Part shown: positions 14,631 through 22,934 of the stretch, piece after piece
How the letters are laid out: every line of letters begins with the position of its first letter
Numbering within the stretch: the first letter of the stretch is position 1
Source: Bradyrhizobium sp. CCBAU 53421
Lineage (GTDB): Bacteria; Pseudomonadota; Alphaproteobacteria; Rhizobiales; Xanthobacteraceae
Reading direction: 5' to 3'
DNA: 64,000 bases
Assembly: GCF_015291625.1 (NCBI RefSeq)
Contig: NZ_CP030047.1
Coordinates: 5,146,001-5,210,000, forward strand
Notes under the pieces: generated by a model
Seen by the model: only the letters and a program-made list of their open reading frames with translations
Database searches by the model: none
What the model was told of the DNA's origin: nothing
Program-made: the position numbers and the translations under genes

Positions 14631-15764
14631 ATGACGGGCGCACATGCGATCCGGCAGGCGCTGCTGCTGTGCGCCCTCGCCTTCGCGCTGGCGGCCTGCA
14701 GCTCCCTGCCACGCACGCCTTACACGGCTGCCGACGCCGCCAGTTCGCGGGTGCTCGATCTCGACGGGCTGCGCCGCTACGCAGACGAACCGGCGGCCAA
14801 ATTCCGGCTCGAGAAGAGCGACCATGCCCCGATCAAGACCTATCTCGCCCTCTCCGGCGGCGGCGCCGACGGCGCCTATGGCGTCGGTGTCCTCAACGGC
14901 TGGACCGCGGCCGGCAACCGTCCGAGCTTTTCGGTCGTCTCCGGTGTCAGCACCGGCGGACTGATTGCGCCCTTTGCGTTCCTCGGCCCGCGCTACGACG
15001 ACACGCTGAAGGATGTCTACACGTCAGGCATCGCGGAAAGCCTGCTGCAGGACCCGAGCCTGATGCGGGTGCTGTTCGGCTCCGGCCTGTTCGGCAACAA
15101 GAGGCTGCGCGAGCTGGTGGCGCGTTATGTCGGCCCGGACGTCATGAGCGAGGTCGCGCGCGAAAACGCCAAGGGCCGCAAGCTCCTGATCGTCACCACC
15201 GATCTCGACACCCAGCGCACGGTGATCTGGGACATGGGACGGATCGCCGCCGTCGGAACGCCCGAGGCGCTGCAACTGTTTCGCGACGTGATGGCCGCCT
15301 CCGCCAGCATCCCGCTGGTGTTTCCGCCGATCATGATCGACGCCGAAGGCCAGGGTCGCAGATTCCAGGAGATGCATGTCGACGGCGGCGTGACGGCGCC
15401 GGTCCTGACGCTGCCGGACGCACTGCTGTTCCGCGAGCGCGCCTGGCCCGCCAGCAGCCGCATGGACATCTACATCCTCGTCAACAAGAAGCTCGAGGGC
15501 AACTTCCAACTGGTGTCGAACTCGACGATCGACGTTGCCTCGCGCAGCATCTCCGCGATCACCCAGGCGCAGACGCGCTCGGTCATTCTCTCGACCTATG
15601 ATTTCGCCCGCCGCAACCGGCTGGGCTTCCATCTGTCCTATATCGAGCGCGACTATCCGGCGCCGGAAACCCAGGGCTTCGATACCGCCTATATGCGCGC
15701 GCTCTACCAGTACGGCTATCAGAAAGCCGCCGCGGGACAGGCCTGGACCTCGACGCCGCCTTGA
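14631..15764 (+). CDS. Patatin-like phospholipase lipoprotein
   Basis: Start set at MTGAHAIRQALL so that the signal is a proper lipoprotein one: LAFALAAC with lipidated Cys23. An ATG at 14586 is also possible. The oxyanion GGG motif (SGGGADGAYG) lies near residue 76. The nucleophile elbow GVSTG gives Ser107, and the dyad Asp is in HVDGGVTAPV. The protein is about 377 residues. It is likely anchored in the cell envelope and hydrolyses acyl lipids; the substrate is unknown. The TetR gene follows 98 bases later on the same strand, and a shared operator lies upstream. Confidence 0.82.
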   Translation: MTGAHAIRQALLLCALAFALAACSSLPRTPYTAADAASSRVLDLDGLRRYADEPAAKFRLEKSDHAPIKTYLALSGGGADGAYGVGVLNGWTAAGNRPSFSVVSGVSTGGLIAPFAFLGPRYDDTLKDVYTSGIAESLLQDPSLMRVLFGSGLFGNKRLRELVARYVGPDVMSEVARENAKGRKLLIVTTDLDTQRTVIWDMGRIAAVGTPEALQLFRDVMAASASIPLVFPPIMIDAEGQGRRFQEMHVDGGVTAPVLTLPDALLFRERAWPASSRMDIYILVNKKLEGNFQLVSNSTIDVASRSISAITQAQTRSVILSTYDFARRNRLGFHLSYIERDYPAPETQGFDTAYMRALYQYGYQKAAAGQAWTSTPP

Positions 15765-15862
15765 AGCAGGCCTGCCCCGGGTACCACCGAATGGACGAAT
15801 CCGCATCGCGCGGGTTATAGACCGGACGGACCCGTCCGAACGCACAACGAGATGAATGGGCA

Positions 15863-16612
15863 ATGGGATTGACGGCAACCAAGGCCAAGGTAGCCAACAA
15901 GGCGGCCAAGCGCGGCGTGATCAAGTCACGCGGCGGCCGGCCGACCCGGGATGCTGCGATCGAGCGCGACCAGCGGCTGATCGAGGTCGCCACGCGCCTG
16001 TTCCTCGAGCGTGGCTTCGATGCGACGTCGATCGACGCGGTGGCCGAGGCCGCGCGCGTCAGCAAGCCCACCGTTTACGGACAGTATGGCGACAAGCGCG
16101 GCCTGTTCGCTGCGGTGCTCCGCCGCGAAATCGCCCGCTGGCTCGCCCCGCTCGCCGCAGCGGCCGCCGAGATGCACGGCGACGGCAGCTGCGACGGTTC
16201 GGTCGAGGAGCGCCTGATCGATCTCGGGCGGCAGTTGCTGGTACTGAACTGCAGCGCGGACTCGATCGCCTTCAGCCGGATCCTGACCGCGCAGGCGATC
16301 AATTTCCCTGAAGTGGCCAAGCTTGCCGTCGACGAAGGCTGGTCGAAAGCGGTATCGACGACGGCGGATTTCTTCGACCACCTGGTCGGCAAGGGCGCGC
16401 TTGACCTCGAGGACACCACGATCGCGGCCGAGACCTTCCTCAACATGGTGGTCGGCCACACCCACCGGATGGCGACATTCGGGATCCCGATCGACATGAA
16501 GGCGGCCGTGACGCGGATGGAAGTCTCGATCCGGCTGTTCCTCGCCGGTGCCGTGGGACCGCGGGACCGGCTGCGCGACGCCGCCAAGGCGCGTCGCCGG
16601 CCGGCGCGCTGA
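15863..16612 (+). CDS. TetR/AcrR family transcriptional regulator
   Basis: A 249-residue repressor with a basic N-terminal extension (KAKVANKAAKRGVIKSRGGRP) before the HTH at about residues 37-80 (RLFLERGFDATSIDAVAEAARVSKPTVYGQYGDKRGLF). The C-terminal ligand domain ends AETFLNMVVGHTHRMATFGIPID and resembles AefR/TetR_C_7 type regulators. It follows the patatin gene at 98 bases. Two matching inverted repeats, upstream of patatin (14499) and downstream of this gene (16673), are candidate operators. They imply autoregulation with patatin and possible control of the PepSY gene. Confidence 0.85.
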   Translation: MGLTATKAKVANKAAKRGVIKSRGGRPTRDAAIERDQRLIEVATRLFLERGFDATSIDAVAEAARVSKPTVYGQYGDKRGLFAAVLRREIARWLAPLAAAAAEMHGDGSCDGSVEERLIDLGRQLLVLNCSADSIAFSRILTAQAINFPEVAKLAVDEGWSKAVSTTADFFDHLVGKGALDLEDTTIAAETFLNMVVGHTHRMATFGIPIDMKAAVTRMEVSIRLFLAGAVGPRDRLRDAAKARRRPAR

Positions 16613-16672
16613 CCGCTTTTTAGGATCGTTTCGTCGTCTTACACGTTGCCGTGATGAACCTTGAATAAACAG

Positions 16673-16690
16673 AACGAAACCGTATTGTTT
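16673..16690. promoter_or_regulatory. Probable TetR operator site 2
   Basis: AACGAAACCGTATTGTTT at 16673-16690 matches site 1 at 14502-14518 in 16 of the shared positions, with one C-to-T change. It lies 60 bases past the TetR stop and about 210 bases before the PepSY gene. The remaining 290-base gap shows no gene. Confidence 0.5.
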
Positions 16691-16899
16691 AGTTGCAAAG
16701 AGGCGCCCGGGCCCGGATCAGCCCCCCAAGGGTTTTGCGTCACCTTGTAAACTTCGACCGTCACGACGGAGCCGCCGCCATCGCTCCGCCTGAACGTTCG
16801 GCGGCCGATCTCTGACTAACGGAGGTCGGCCGCAATTTTCCCGGCCCGCTCGACGAACGCGGGTCACGCGCGTGCACATATTTCGATACAGGTTCGACG

Positions 16900-17517
16900 A
16901 TGAGGACAGGACGATTGCGCGCACTGAGGCATTGGACATTGGGAACGTGGCTGCTTGCAACCGCGCTGCTGGCCCTGCCCTTCGCATCCCCGGCTCAAGC
17001 GATCACGAACTCGGCTGCCGCAGCCCTCACCCCGCAGGACAGTGACAGCGCGCTCGATGTGCATGCGGTTCGCCGCGAGCTCGACAGCTTCCAGTCCGCC
17101 CAGATCTCGCTGCGCAAGGCGATGGCGATTGCGGAAGCGCTGCACACAGGTTCGATCACCGCCGATATCAGCTTCGATGGCGCGACCGAACCCGCGGTCT
17201 ACCGGGTCAAGACCATGCAGCAGGACCGCATCTGGCAGCATGCCATCGACGCCTCGACCGGCCAGGTGATCGGCGGCGAGCCGCCTTCGCCGCTGGCCTC
17301 CCTCGGTGCCGAAGACCGCGACAACCTTGTCGTGCTCAAGGCGCTCCGGCATCGGCTCGCCGATGCGGTGCGAGTCGCCGAGCACACGACCTCGGGCAAG
17401 GCGATCAGCGGCGGCCTGATGCGCGAACGCGGCAAGCTCAATTTCGTCATCGTGGTGCTGACTGGCAGCGACCTGAAAGAGGTGATCCTCGAGCCGCCCG
17501 GCGCACGCCGGCGCTGA
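16900..17517 (+). CDS. Periplasmic protein with PepSY-like repeats, 205 aa
   Basis: A signal peptide (LLATALLALPFASPAQA) ends near residue 34. Two PepSY-type modules follow. The first is VHAVRRELDSFQSAQISLRKAMAIAEALHTGSITADISFDGATEPAVYRVKT, and it ends in WQHAIDASTGQVIGGE. The second starts near DNLVVLKALRHRLADAVRVAEHTTSGKAISGG and ends KLNFVIVVLTGSDLKEVILEPPG. PepSY domains are thought to inhibit or bind proteases in the envelope. The gene lies downstream of a TetR operator and upstream of the asd leader. No membrane anchor is seen beyond the signal. Confidence 0.7.
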   Translation: MRTGRLRALRHWTLGTWLLATALLALPFASPAQAITNSAAAALTPQDSDSALDVHAVRRELDSFQSAQISLRKAMAIAEALHTGSITADISFDGATEPAVYRVKTMQQDRIWQHAIDASTGQVIGGEPPSPLASLGAEDRDNLVVLKALRHRLADAVRVAEHTTSGKAISGGLMRERGKLNFVIVVLTGSDLKEVILEPPGARRR

Positions 17518-17556
17518 GGCCCGTTCAATCGCGGCCAAGTTTTCGCCCAAAAGCCG

Positions 17557-17585
17557 TTGACGGACGCCGATCTCTGCCGCATAAG
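17557..17585 (+). promoter_or_regulatory. Candidate sigma-70 promoter for the asd leader
   Basis: TTGACG (17557-17562), a 17-base spacer and CATAAG (17580-17585) predict transcription starting around 17591-17594. That is at or beside the leader peptide ATG, so the transcript would be leaderless, as known for trpL in Sinorhizobium. Confidence 0.55.
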
Positions 17586-17593
17586 TCCGCACC

Positions 17594-17665
17594 ATGATCA
17601 CCGCGACCAAACGCACCAGCAAAACCACCAAGCCCTCCGGGGCCTCGGGAGGCGTGCGCGCGTAG
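17594..17665 (+). CDS. Putative asd leader peptide, 23 aa (Thr/Lys-rich)
   Basis: An ATG at 17594 starts a 23-codon frame ending in TAG at 17663-17665. Codons 3, 5, 8, 11 and 12 are all ACC (Thr) and codons 6, 10 and 13 are Lys, giving the start MITATKRTSKTTK. It lies upstream of a strong terminator (17693) and then asd, whose product supplies Thr, Met and Lys. No Shine-Dalgarno precedes it, but the predicted transcription start coincides with the ATG. The arrangement is that of a ribosome-mediated attenuator in which Thr (or Lys) limitation stalls the ribosome. This is inference from structure. Confidence 0.6.
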   Translation: MITATKRTSKTTKPSGASGGVRA

Positions 17666-17692
17666 TCGGTCGTACCGCATCATCTTCACCCG

Positions 17693-17725
17693 AAGCCCCG
17701 CCTGATGAAGGTCCGGGGCTTTTTT
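17693..17725 (+). terminator. Attenuator terminator before asd
   Basis: AAGCCCCG (17693-17700) pairs perfectly with CGGGGCTT (17714-17721), followed by a U-run. Upstream, CGGGGC at 17638-17643 could pair instead with GCCCCG at 17695-17700 as an antiterminator. CCTCC (17634-17638) can pair with GGAGG (17648-17652) to release the terminator, so alternative folds are available. Confidence 0.7.
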
Positions 17726-17758
17726 GTTGTCTGCAGCACATCTCAAACGGAGGACAAA

Positions 17759-18784
17759 GTGAGTAACGATCCCGTCGTCGCGATTGTCGGCGTCACCGGC
17801 GCAGTCGGCGCCGAATTCATCGCCACCATGGACAAGCGCGGCTTCCGCGTCGGCAAGCTGAAGGCGCTGGCGAGCGCCCGCTCGGCCGGCAAGACCGTCA
17901 GCTTCCGCGGCAAGCCGGTCGTGATCGAGGAGCTGACCGAGCGCGCCTTCGAGGGCGTCGATATCGCACTGTTCTCGGCCGGAAGCGGCATCTCGAAGAA
18001 GTTCGCACCTGTCGCCGTGAAGTCCGGCGCCGTCGTGGTCGACAACTCCTCGGCGTTCCGGATGGATCCGAACGTGCCGCTGGTGATCCCCGAGATCAAC
18101 GCCAACCGCATCCGCGACCACAAGGGCATCATCGCCAACCCGAACTGCGCCGCCATCACCGCGCTGGTGCCACTGTGGCCGATCCACCAGAAGAACCGCA
18201 TCAAGCGCGTGATCATCTCGACCTACCAGGCCGCGAGCGGTGCCGGCGCAGCCGCGATGGAGGAACTCGTCGAATCCACCCGCGCCAATCTCAACGGACA
18301 GGTCTACACCCCGAAGGTGATGCCGCACCCCTACGCCTTCAACCTGTTCAACCACAACACGGCGATCGATCCGGAGACCGGCTACAACGACGAAGAGACC
18401 AAGGTCATCAAGGAGACCCACAAGATCTTCGAGGACGAGAAGATCGCGGTCGGCGTCACCTGCGTGCGGGTGCCGGTGCTGCGCGCGCATTGCGAGGCGA
18501 TCACCTTCGAATGCGAGAAGCCGATCACCGAGGAGCAGGTGCGCGCGATCATGGCGCAGGCGCCGGGCGTCAAGGTCGTCGACGATCGCGTCAAGAACTA
18601 CTTCCCGATGCCGATCGACGCCTCCGGCCAGGACGACGTGCTGGTCGGCCGCATCCGCAAGGATCTCAGCGATCCCTCCGGGCACTCGATCTCGATGTTC
18701 GTCGCCGCCGATCAGCTGCTCAAGGGCGCCGCGCTCAACGCGGTGCAGATCGCCGAGCTGCTGCCCGAACGCGCGATGGCGTGA
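17759..18784 (+). CDS. asd: Aspartate-semialdehyde dehydrogenase
   Basis: Reduces L-aspartyl phosphate to aspartate semialdehyde with NADPH, the branch point to lysine/diaminopimelate, threonine and methionine. The start is GTG at 17759 after ACGGAGG. The Rossmann motif GVTGAVGAEF is at 11-20. The catalytic Cys130 is in NPNCAAITAL, the acid/base His lies in the later dimer domain, and the QAASGAGAAAMEE motif is present. Length 341 residues is normal. It is preceded by the leader peptide and terminator described above, so its expression is probably attenuated by amino-acid supply. Confidence 0.93.
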   Translation: MSNDPVVAIVGVTGAVGAEFIATMDKRGFRVGKLKALASARSAGKTVSFRGKPVVIEELTERAFEGVDIALFSAGSGISKKFAPVAVKSGAVVVDNSSAFRMDPNVPLVIPEINANRIRDHKGIIANPNCAAITALVPLWPIHQKNRIKRVIISTYQAASGAGAAAMEELVESTRANLNGQVYTPKVMPHPYAFNLFNHNTAIDPETGYNDEETKVIKETHKIFEDEKIAVGVTCVRVPVLRAHCEAITFECEKPITEEQVRAIMAQAPGVKVVDDRVKNYFPMPIDASGQDDVLVGRIRKDLSDPSGHSISMFVAADQLLKGAALNAVQIAELLPERAMA

Positions 18785-18808
18785 GGGGATGACGCGGCGA
18801 TGCTAGAC

Positions 18809-18915
18809 CCGTCATCCTGAGGAGCCGCGAAGCGGCGTCTCGAAGGATGCATCGGCCCCAGTCGGGCCGTCGCCCTTCGAGGCCTCCGCTACGCTCCGGC
18901 ACCTCAGGGTGACGG
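18809..18915. repeat. Palindromic extragenic repeat (family A)
   Basis: CCGTCATCCTGAGG at the left end pairs with CCTCAGGGTGACGG at the right, with inner inverted segments (AGCCGCGAAGCGGCG; CGAAGGATG with CCTTCGAGG). It has the same outer arms as the element at 46093-46197. It lies between asd and queA, which converge, and may also act as a terminator. Confidence 0.75.
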
Positions 18916-18937
18916 TGATGGAGCTATGCTTGCGGAG

Positions 18938-20014
18938 TTAATTGCCCGCGCGAAATAACAGGCAGGCATCACCGTACGAATAGAACCGGTAACCGTCTTT
19001 GATCGCGTGCGCATAGGCGCGCTGCATGGTCTCGAGGCCGGAAAAGGCCGAGACCAGCATGAACAGCGTCGACCGCGGCAGATGGAAGTTCGTCAGCAGG
19101 ATATCGACCGCGCGGAAACGATAGCCGGGCGTGATGAAGATCGAGGTTTCCGCCGCAAACGGCCGGATGGTGCCGTCGGCATTGGCGGCACTCTCCAGCA
19201 GCCGCAGCGAGGTGGTGCCGATCGCGACGATCCGGCCACCCTTTGCGCGCGCGGCGTTGAGGGCCGAAGCGGTCTCGGCGGTGATGCAGCCCCATTCGGC
19301 ATGCATCTTGTGTTCGGAGGTTTCGTCGACCTTCACCGGGAGGAACGTTCCTGCCCCGACATGCAACGTCAGCCGGTGCAGCGCGATGCCGCGGTCCTTC
19401 AGCGTGGCCTCCAGCGCCGGCGTGAAATGCAGCCCGGCCGTTGGTGCTGCGACCGCGCCTTCGTTGGCGGCGAACATGGTCTGGTAGTCGCTGACGTCCT
19501 TCTCGTCCGGCGTGCGCTTGGAGGCGATGTAGGGCGGCAGTGGCGTGGCGCCGACATCGGCGATGGCCTGGTCGAGCACCGGACCATGGAACGAGAATGA
19601 CAGCGTCACCTCGCCTTCCTGCCCCTTGGCCTCGACCTCTGCATCGAGATTGCCGAGCAGGCAGACCTTGCCCTCATTGCCGAAGCGGATGGTGTCGCCG
19701 GGCGCGAGCTTCTTCGCCGGCTTCACCAGCGCCTGCCAGCGCGAGCCATCAAGCCGCTTGATCAGGGTCGCCTCGATCTTCGGCTCGGTCTCGCGCCCGA
19801 TCCGGCGGCCCTTGAGCTGCGCCGCGATCACCTTGGTGTCGTTGACGACGATCTGATCGCCCGCCTCCAGCCAGTGCGGCAGATCGGTGATGGTGGCGTC
19901 GCGCAGCACGCCGTCCGGATGCACCACCAGCATCCGCGCGGAATCGCGCGGGCTCGCGGGGCGAAGCGCGATGCTTTCGGGCGGCAGTTCGAAATCGAAG
20001 AGATCGGTGCGCAT
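18938..20014 (-). CDS. queA: S-adenosylmethionine:tRNA ribosyltransferase-isomerase
   Basis: Transfers the ribosyl moiety of SAM to preQ1-modified tRNA, giving epoxyqueuosine. The protein begins [20 protein letters not shown]. It contains the family segments [49 protein letters not shown] and the C-terminal [26 protein letters not shown]...[11 protein letters not shown]. Length 358 is typical. It lies in a minus-strand block with two cyclophilins and coaD. tgt, its usual neighbour, is on the same strand but 4.5 kb downstream. Confidence 0.93.
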   Translation of the reverse strand: MRTDLFDFELPPESIALRPASPRDSARMLVVHPDGVLRDATITDLPHWLEAGDQIVVNDTKVIAAQLKGRRIGRETEPKIEATLIKRLDGSRWQALVKPAKKLAPGDTIRFGNEGKVCLLGNLDAEVEAKGQEGEVTLSFSFHGPVLDQAIADVGATPLPPYIASKRTPDEKDVSDYQTMFAANEGAVAAPTAGLHFTPALEATLKDRGIALHRLTLHVGAGTFLPVKVDETSEHKMHAEWGCITAETASALNAARAKGGRIVAIGTTSLRLLESAANADGTIRPFAAETSIFITPGYRFRAVDILLTNFHLPRSTLFMLVSAFSGLETMQRAYAHAIKDGYRFYSYGDACLLFRAGN

Positions 20015-20025
20015 GATTCAACGCT

Positions 20026-20107
20026 GTCATTCCGGGGCGCATCGTAGATGCGAACCCGGAATCTCGAGATTCCGGATGGCCGCGCAAGACGCGGCCTCCG
20101 GAATGAC
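20026..20107. repeat. Palindromic extragenic repeat (family B)
   Basis: GTCATTCCGG at 20026-20035 and CCGGAATGAC at 20098-20107 are perfect outer inverted repeats. Inner pairs include CCCGGAATCT with AGATTCCGG and GCCGCGCAAGACGCGGC. It lies between ppiB-like and queA. Confidence 0.75.
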
Positions 20108-20118
20108 GGAAGTCTTGG

Positions 20119-20583
20119 CTACGCCGCGTCGGCGGCCATGCGCGCCTTGACGATCTTGTCCGGATCCTTCACCGGCTCGCCGCGCTTGATCTTGTCGACG
20201 TTCTCCATACCCTCGGTGACCTTGCCCCAGACCGTGTACAGGCCGTTGAGGAAGGAGGCGTCGTCGAAGCAGATGAAGAACTGGCTGTCGCCGGAATCCG
20301 GGTTGGCGGCGCGGGCCATCGAGGCGGTGCCGCGGACATGCGGCTCCTTGTTGAACTCGGCCTTCAGCTTCTTGCCGGAGCCGCCCATGCCGGTGCCCTG
20401 CGGGCAGCCGGTCTGCGCCATGAAGCCGTCGATCACGCGGTGGAACACGATGCCGTCGTAGAAGCCCTCGCGCACCAGCTCCTTGATCCGCGCGACGTGA
20501 CCAGGTGCAAGATCGGGGCGCATCTCGATCGTGACCGGGCCCTGGGTGGTTTCGAGGATCAAAGTATTTTCGGTAGCAGCCAT
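20119..20583 (-). CDS. ppiB: Cyclophilin-type peptidyl-prolyl isomerase (cytoplasmic)
   Basis: Catalyses cis-trans isomerisation of X-Pro bonds. No signal peptide is present (MAATENTLILETTQGPVTIEMRPDLAP). The active-site motifs are FYDGIVFHRVIDGFMAQTGCPQGTG, with the conserved FHR, and DSGDSQFFICFDDASFLNGLYTVWGKVTEGM. Length 154 is typical of the small bacterial group. The gene upstream ends at 20559, 24 bases inside this start, so the two overlap and are probably coupled. The exact paralog name is by convention. Confidence 0.85.
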   Translation of the reverse strand: MAATENTLILETTQGPVTIEMRPDLAPGHVARIKELVREGFYDGIVFHRVIDGFMAQTGCPQGTGMGGSGKKLKAEFNKEPHVRGTASMARAANPDSGDSQFFICFDDASFLNGLYTVWGKVTEGMENVDKIKRGEPVKDPDKIVKARMAADAA

Positions 20584-20999
20584 GCTCGCTTCTCCTGGCT
20601 TCGGGGTGGATACTTCTTATTCCTGAACGGGATCGCGAATGGGCGGCCCGCAACCGCGCCGCCCAGGCTCTCGGTAAATGGCATCGGCGTGCAGCGTTGC
20701 AACGCCTCCATCACGGCGACCCGGTACGCAATCCGGTCGTTGTCGCTTGCCTCCTGCGATTCATAGCTGATCCTGGGATGCCCGAGGATCGCGCCTTCAC
20801 GGTTGAAGCTGACAATGACGGTAATGTCGATCGGCCCGGCCTTGTCCGCCGGCGGCGGCCGCCAGCAGCGATGGATGGCAAGAACAACGTCCCTGATCGT
20901 ATTGAGTTGCTCCGGCTCGGCCGCCGCCGCTCCGCTCAGCGCGAGCCACACGACCAGCGGCGCGGCGAACCAGGCAAGTGGCTTGCTGCGCGCCGCCAT
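20559..20999 (-). CDS. Periplasmic protein, TonB C-terminal-like, 146 aa
   Basis: A signal peptide (LAWFAAPLVVWLALSGAAAA) is followed by a domain resembling TonB C-terminal or TolA-C-like modules: NTIRDVVLAIHRCWRPPPADKAGPIDITVIVSFNREGAILGHPRISY and ALQRCTPMPFTESLGGAVAGRPFAIPF. The two Cys (HRCWRP and LQRCTP) are placed as in energy-transducer/TonB-like proteins of Rhizobiales. It overlaps the ppiB start by 24 bases and lies 6 bases from the upstream cyclophilin. It may be a periplasmic partner in envelope protein handling; function unknown. Confidence 0.6.
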   Translation of the reverse strand: MAARSKPLAWFAAPLVVWLALSGAAAAEPEQLNTIRDVVLAIHRCWRPPPADKAGPIDITVIVSFNREGAILGHPRISYESQEASDNDRIAYRVAVMEALQRCTPMPFTESLGGAVAGRPFAIPFRNKKYPPRSQEKRAWLLPKIL

Positions 21000-21005
21000 C
21001 GCCGA

Positions 21006-21569
21006 TCACTTGATGTCGGATGCGACCTGCACCTTCACCATCTTGTCGGGATCGGTGACCGCGCCGCCGGGCGAGCCTGCGGACGCCTTCTTCAGCTTGT
21101 CGACCACGTCCATGCCCGACACCACCTCGCCGACCACGGTATACTGGCCATTGAGGCTCGATCCGTCGGCGAACATGATGAAGAACTGCGAATTGGCGCT
21201 GTCGACGCTGTCGCCGCGCCGGGCCATGCCGACGATGCCGCGCTTGAACGGGACCTGCGAGAATTCCTGCTTCAGGTTCGGATATTTCGAGCCGCCGGTG
21301 CCATTGAAGTTCTGGCCGTCGCCGGTCTGCGCCATGAAGCCGTCCATCACGCGATGGAACGGCACGTTGTTGTAGAAGCCTTCGCGTGCGAGCTGCTTGA
21401 TGCGCTCGGCATGCTGGGGCGCGATGTCGGTGCGCAGCTTGATGACGATGCGGCCCTTGGTGGTGTCGATCACGATCGCATTGGCCTTGTCGAGATTGGC
21501 AGGCAGCGGTTGCGCGACCGCGGGCACGACGCAGAGCAGCGCGGCAACGAATGCAAGAATGCGGATCAT
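21006..21569 (-). CDS. ppiA: Cyclophilin-type peptidyl-prolyl isomerase, periplasmic
   Basis: A signal peptide (MIRILAFVAALLCVVPAVAQ) precedes a cyclophilin domain, so the enzyme acts in the periplasm on exported proteins. The core has FYNNVPFHRVMDGFMAQTGDGQNFNGTGGSKYPNLKQEFS and DSANSQFFIMFADGSSLNGQYTVVGEVVSGMDVVDKLKK, including the FHR and QFFI residues. Length 187. It forms a minus-strand run with coaD upstream (48-base gap) and the TonB-like and ppiB genes downstream. Confidence 0.88.
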   Translation of the reverse strand: MIRILAFVAALLCVVPAVAQPLPANLDKANAIVIDTTKGRIVIKLRTDIAPQHAERIKQLAREGFYNNVPFHRVMDGFMAQTGDGQNFNGTGGSKYPNLKQEFSQVPFKRGIVGMARRGDSVDSANSQFFIMFADGSSLNGQYTVVGEVVSGMDVVDKLKKASAGSPGGAVTDPDKMVKVQVASDIK

Positions 21570-21616
21570 GGAAACTCCGGGTCTCTGGACGTTCTGGGTG
21601 TGGCGGGCCGCCGGGA

Positions 21617-22114
21617 TCAGCCGGCGAACTTGGCCTTCAGGCTAGCGGCGACTGATGACGGCACGAATGCAGAGAAGTCGCCGCCCATCTGGGCGATTTG
21701 GCGCACCAGTGTGGCGGTGATCGGGCGGACCGCGACCGACGCCGGAACGAACACGGTATGCACCTCGGGCGCCATGGCCTCGTTCATGCCGGCCAGCTGC
21801 ATCTCGTAGTCGAGATCAGTGCCGTCGCGCAGGCCGCGAATCATCAGCGTCGCCTTCGCCGCGCGCGCCGCTGCGACCGTGAGGTTGTCATAGGTCGAGG
21901 CCTCGAAGGCGCAGCCCGCCTTTTGGGCAATCGGGTCGAACACCTCATGGACCATGGCCAGCCGTTCCTCGGTTGAGAACAGCGGCTTCTTGCCGGGATG
22001 GACGCCGATGGCGACGATCAGGCGGTCGCAGAGGAAGACGGCCTGTCTCACCACGTCCAGATGGCCGTTGGTGACGGGATCGAAGGAGCCGGGGTAGATC
22101 GCGATACGGGACAT
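21617..22114 (-). CDS. coaD: Phosphopantetheine adenylyltransferase
   Basis: Adds AMP to 4'-phosphopantetheine in coenzyme A synthesis. Start at [14 protein letters not shown], preceded by AGGAGGGACC. The nucleotidyltransferase (H/T)xGH motif appears as [14 protein letters not shown] (residues 9-22). The second motif is [21 protein letters not shown], and the third is [25 protein letters not shown] (ISSTxVR-like region; here ITATLVR). Length 165 residues is normal. In related genomes coaD, ppi genes, queA and tgt cluster near gyrA, as they do in part here. Confidence 0.92.
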   Translation of the reverse strand: MSRIAIYPGSFDPVTNGHLDVVRQAVFLCDRLIVAIGVHPGKKPLFSTEERLAMVHEVFDPIAQKAGCAFEASTYDNLTVAAARAAKATLMIRGLRDGTDLDYEMQLAGMNEAMAPEVHTVFVPASVAVRPITATLVRQIAQMGGDFSAFVPSSVAASLKAKFAG

Positions 22115-22380
22115 GGTCCCTCCTAACCCGCCCGGCTCTCCCCGGCAAGCCGCCCGGGTTCCCTCGACCGCGCGAAATAAATCCCTCCTCGTCCAGTGAA
22201 CGAGTCCTGGGATGCCAGCGTCTACGTGGGTGAATGTTTCGTCGGCCGTTGGCGGACGAAACAAACCGGCCGGCGATGAAACCATTTTCCACCCTGGCGA
22301 AGACACCAGGAAACGCGCGGCCGGTAGACATTGGACAACGAAACGACGGGCCCGGGGGGCCCGATCATATGGGGACCGTC

Positions 22381-22638
22381 ATGATCAAGGCACTTTCCGC
22401 TATCGCTGTTGCCGCGTTCATTGCCGCCGCGCTCACCGTGCTGCCGGGCTTTGCGCCGCAGGTCGAAGCCTCCACCCCGCAGCCGCTGGCCAAGAGCGAT
22501 CGTCTCGACAGCCACCCGGTCGGCAAGGACTGCTCGCAGCAGGCCTGGCCGAATTTCGAAGCCTCCTGCCTGCGCAGCGCCGGCAACAAGACGGTGGTTC
22601 GCGAAGCCCGCCTCGTCACCGCCGACCGCACCCCGTAG
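22381..22638 (+). CDS. Small secreted protein, 85 aa
   Basis: From MIKALSAIAVAAFIAAALTVLPG, the first 30 residues are a signal peptide ending near QVEA. The mature part includes AKSDRLD, then GKDCSQQAWPNFEASCLR and a basic tail with VREARLVTADR. The pattern 'C.QQ.WP.FE..CLR' is a recurring rhizobial periplasmic protein with two Cys probably bridged. An in-frame ATG (MGTVMIK) at 22369 is an alternative start. No function is known. Confidence 0.65.
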   Translation: MIKALSAIAVAAFIAAALTVLPGFAPQVEASTPQPLAKSDRLDSHPVGKDCSQQAWPNFEASCLRSAGNKTVVREARLVTADRTP

Positions 22639-22934
22639 GTGATTTGAGGACACCGGGCACTGGTCCAGGTGCAGACGACGAATCCCCGACAGCCTGCATG
22701 GGGCGTTGCCAAAATATCGAAAACAACCCCATGCACAGTAGCCGCCCATCGTAGCAGCTCGAAGCCATCGCCTTGCCGCTCCGGCGCGATCGCACCGGAA
22801 ACCGGCCCGTCAGTTCGGTGTAAGCTCAGTCCGTCACACAAAACCCAATGGTAATTTGCGACGTCCCGTCGCAGACTATCGTCTAAGGCACCCGACCGGA
22901 TGATCCGGTGGGCGCAAGCCATTAGGGGATTGCC

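Noticed and set aside
17525-18685. A 386-codon minus-strand frame opposite asd
   Set aside because: It mirrors asd in the reverse frame with Asp/Arg/Val-rich shadow composition and no start with a ribosome binding site.
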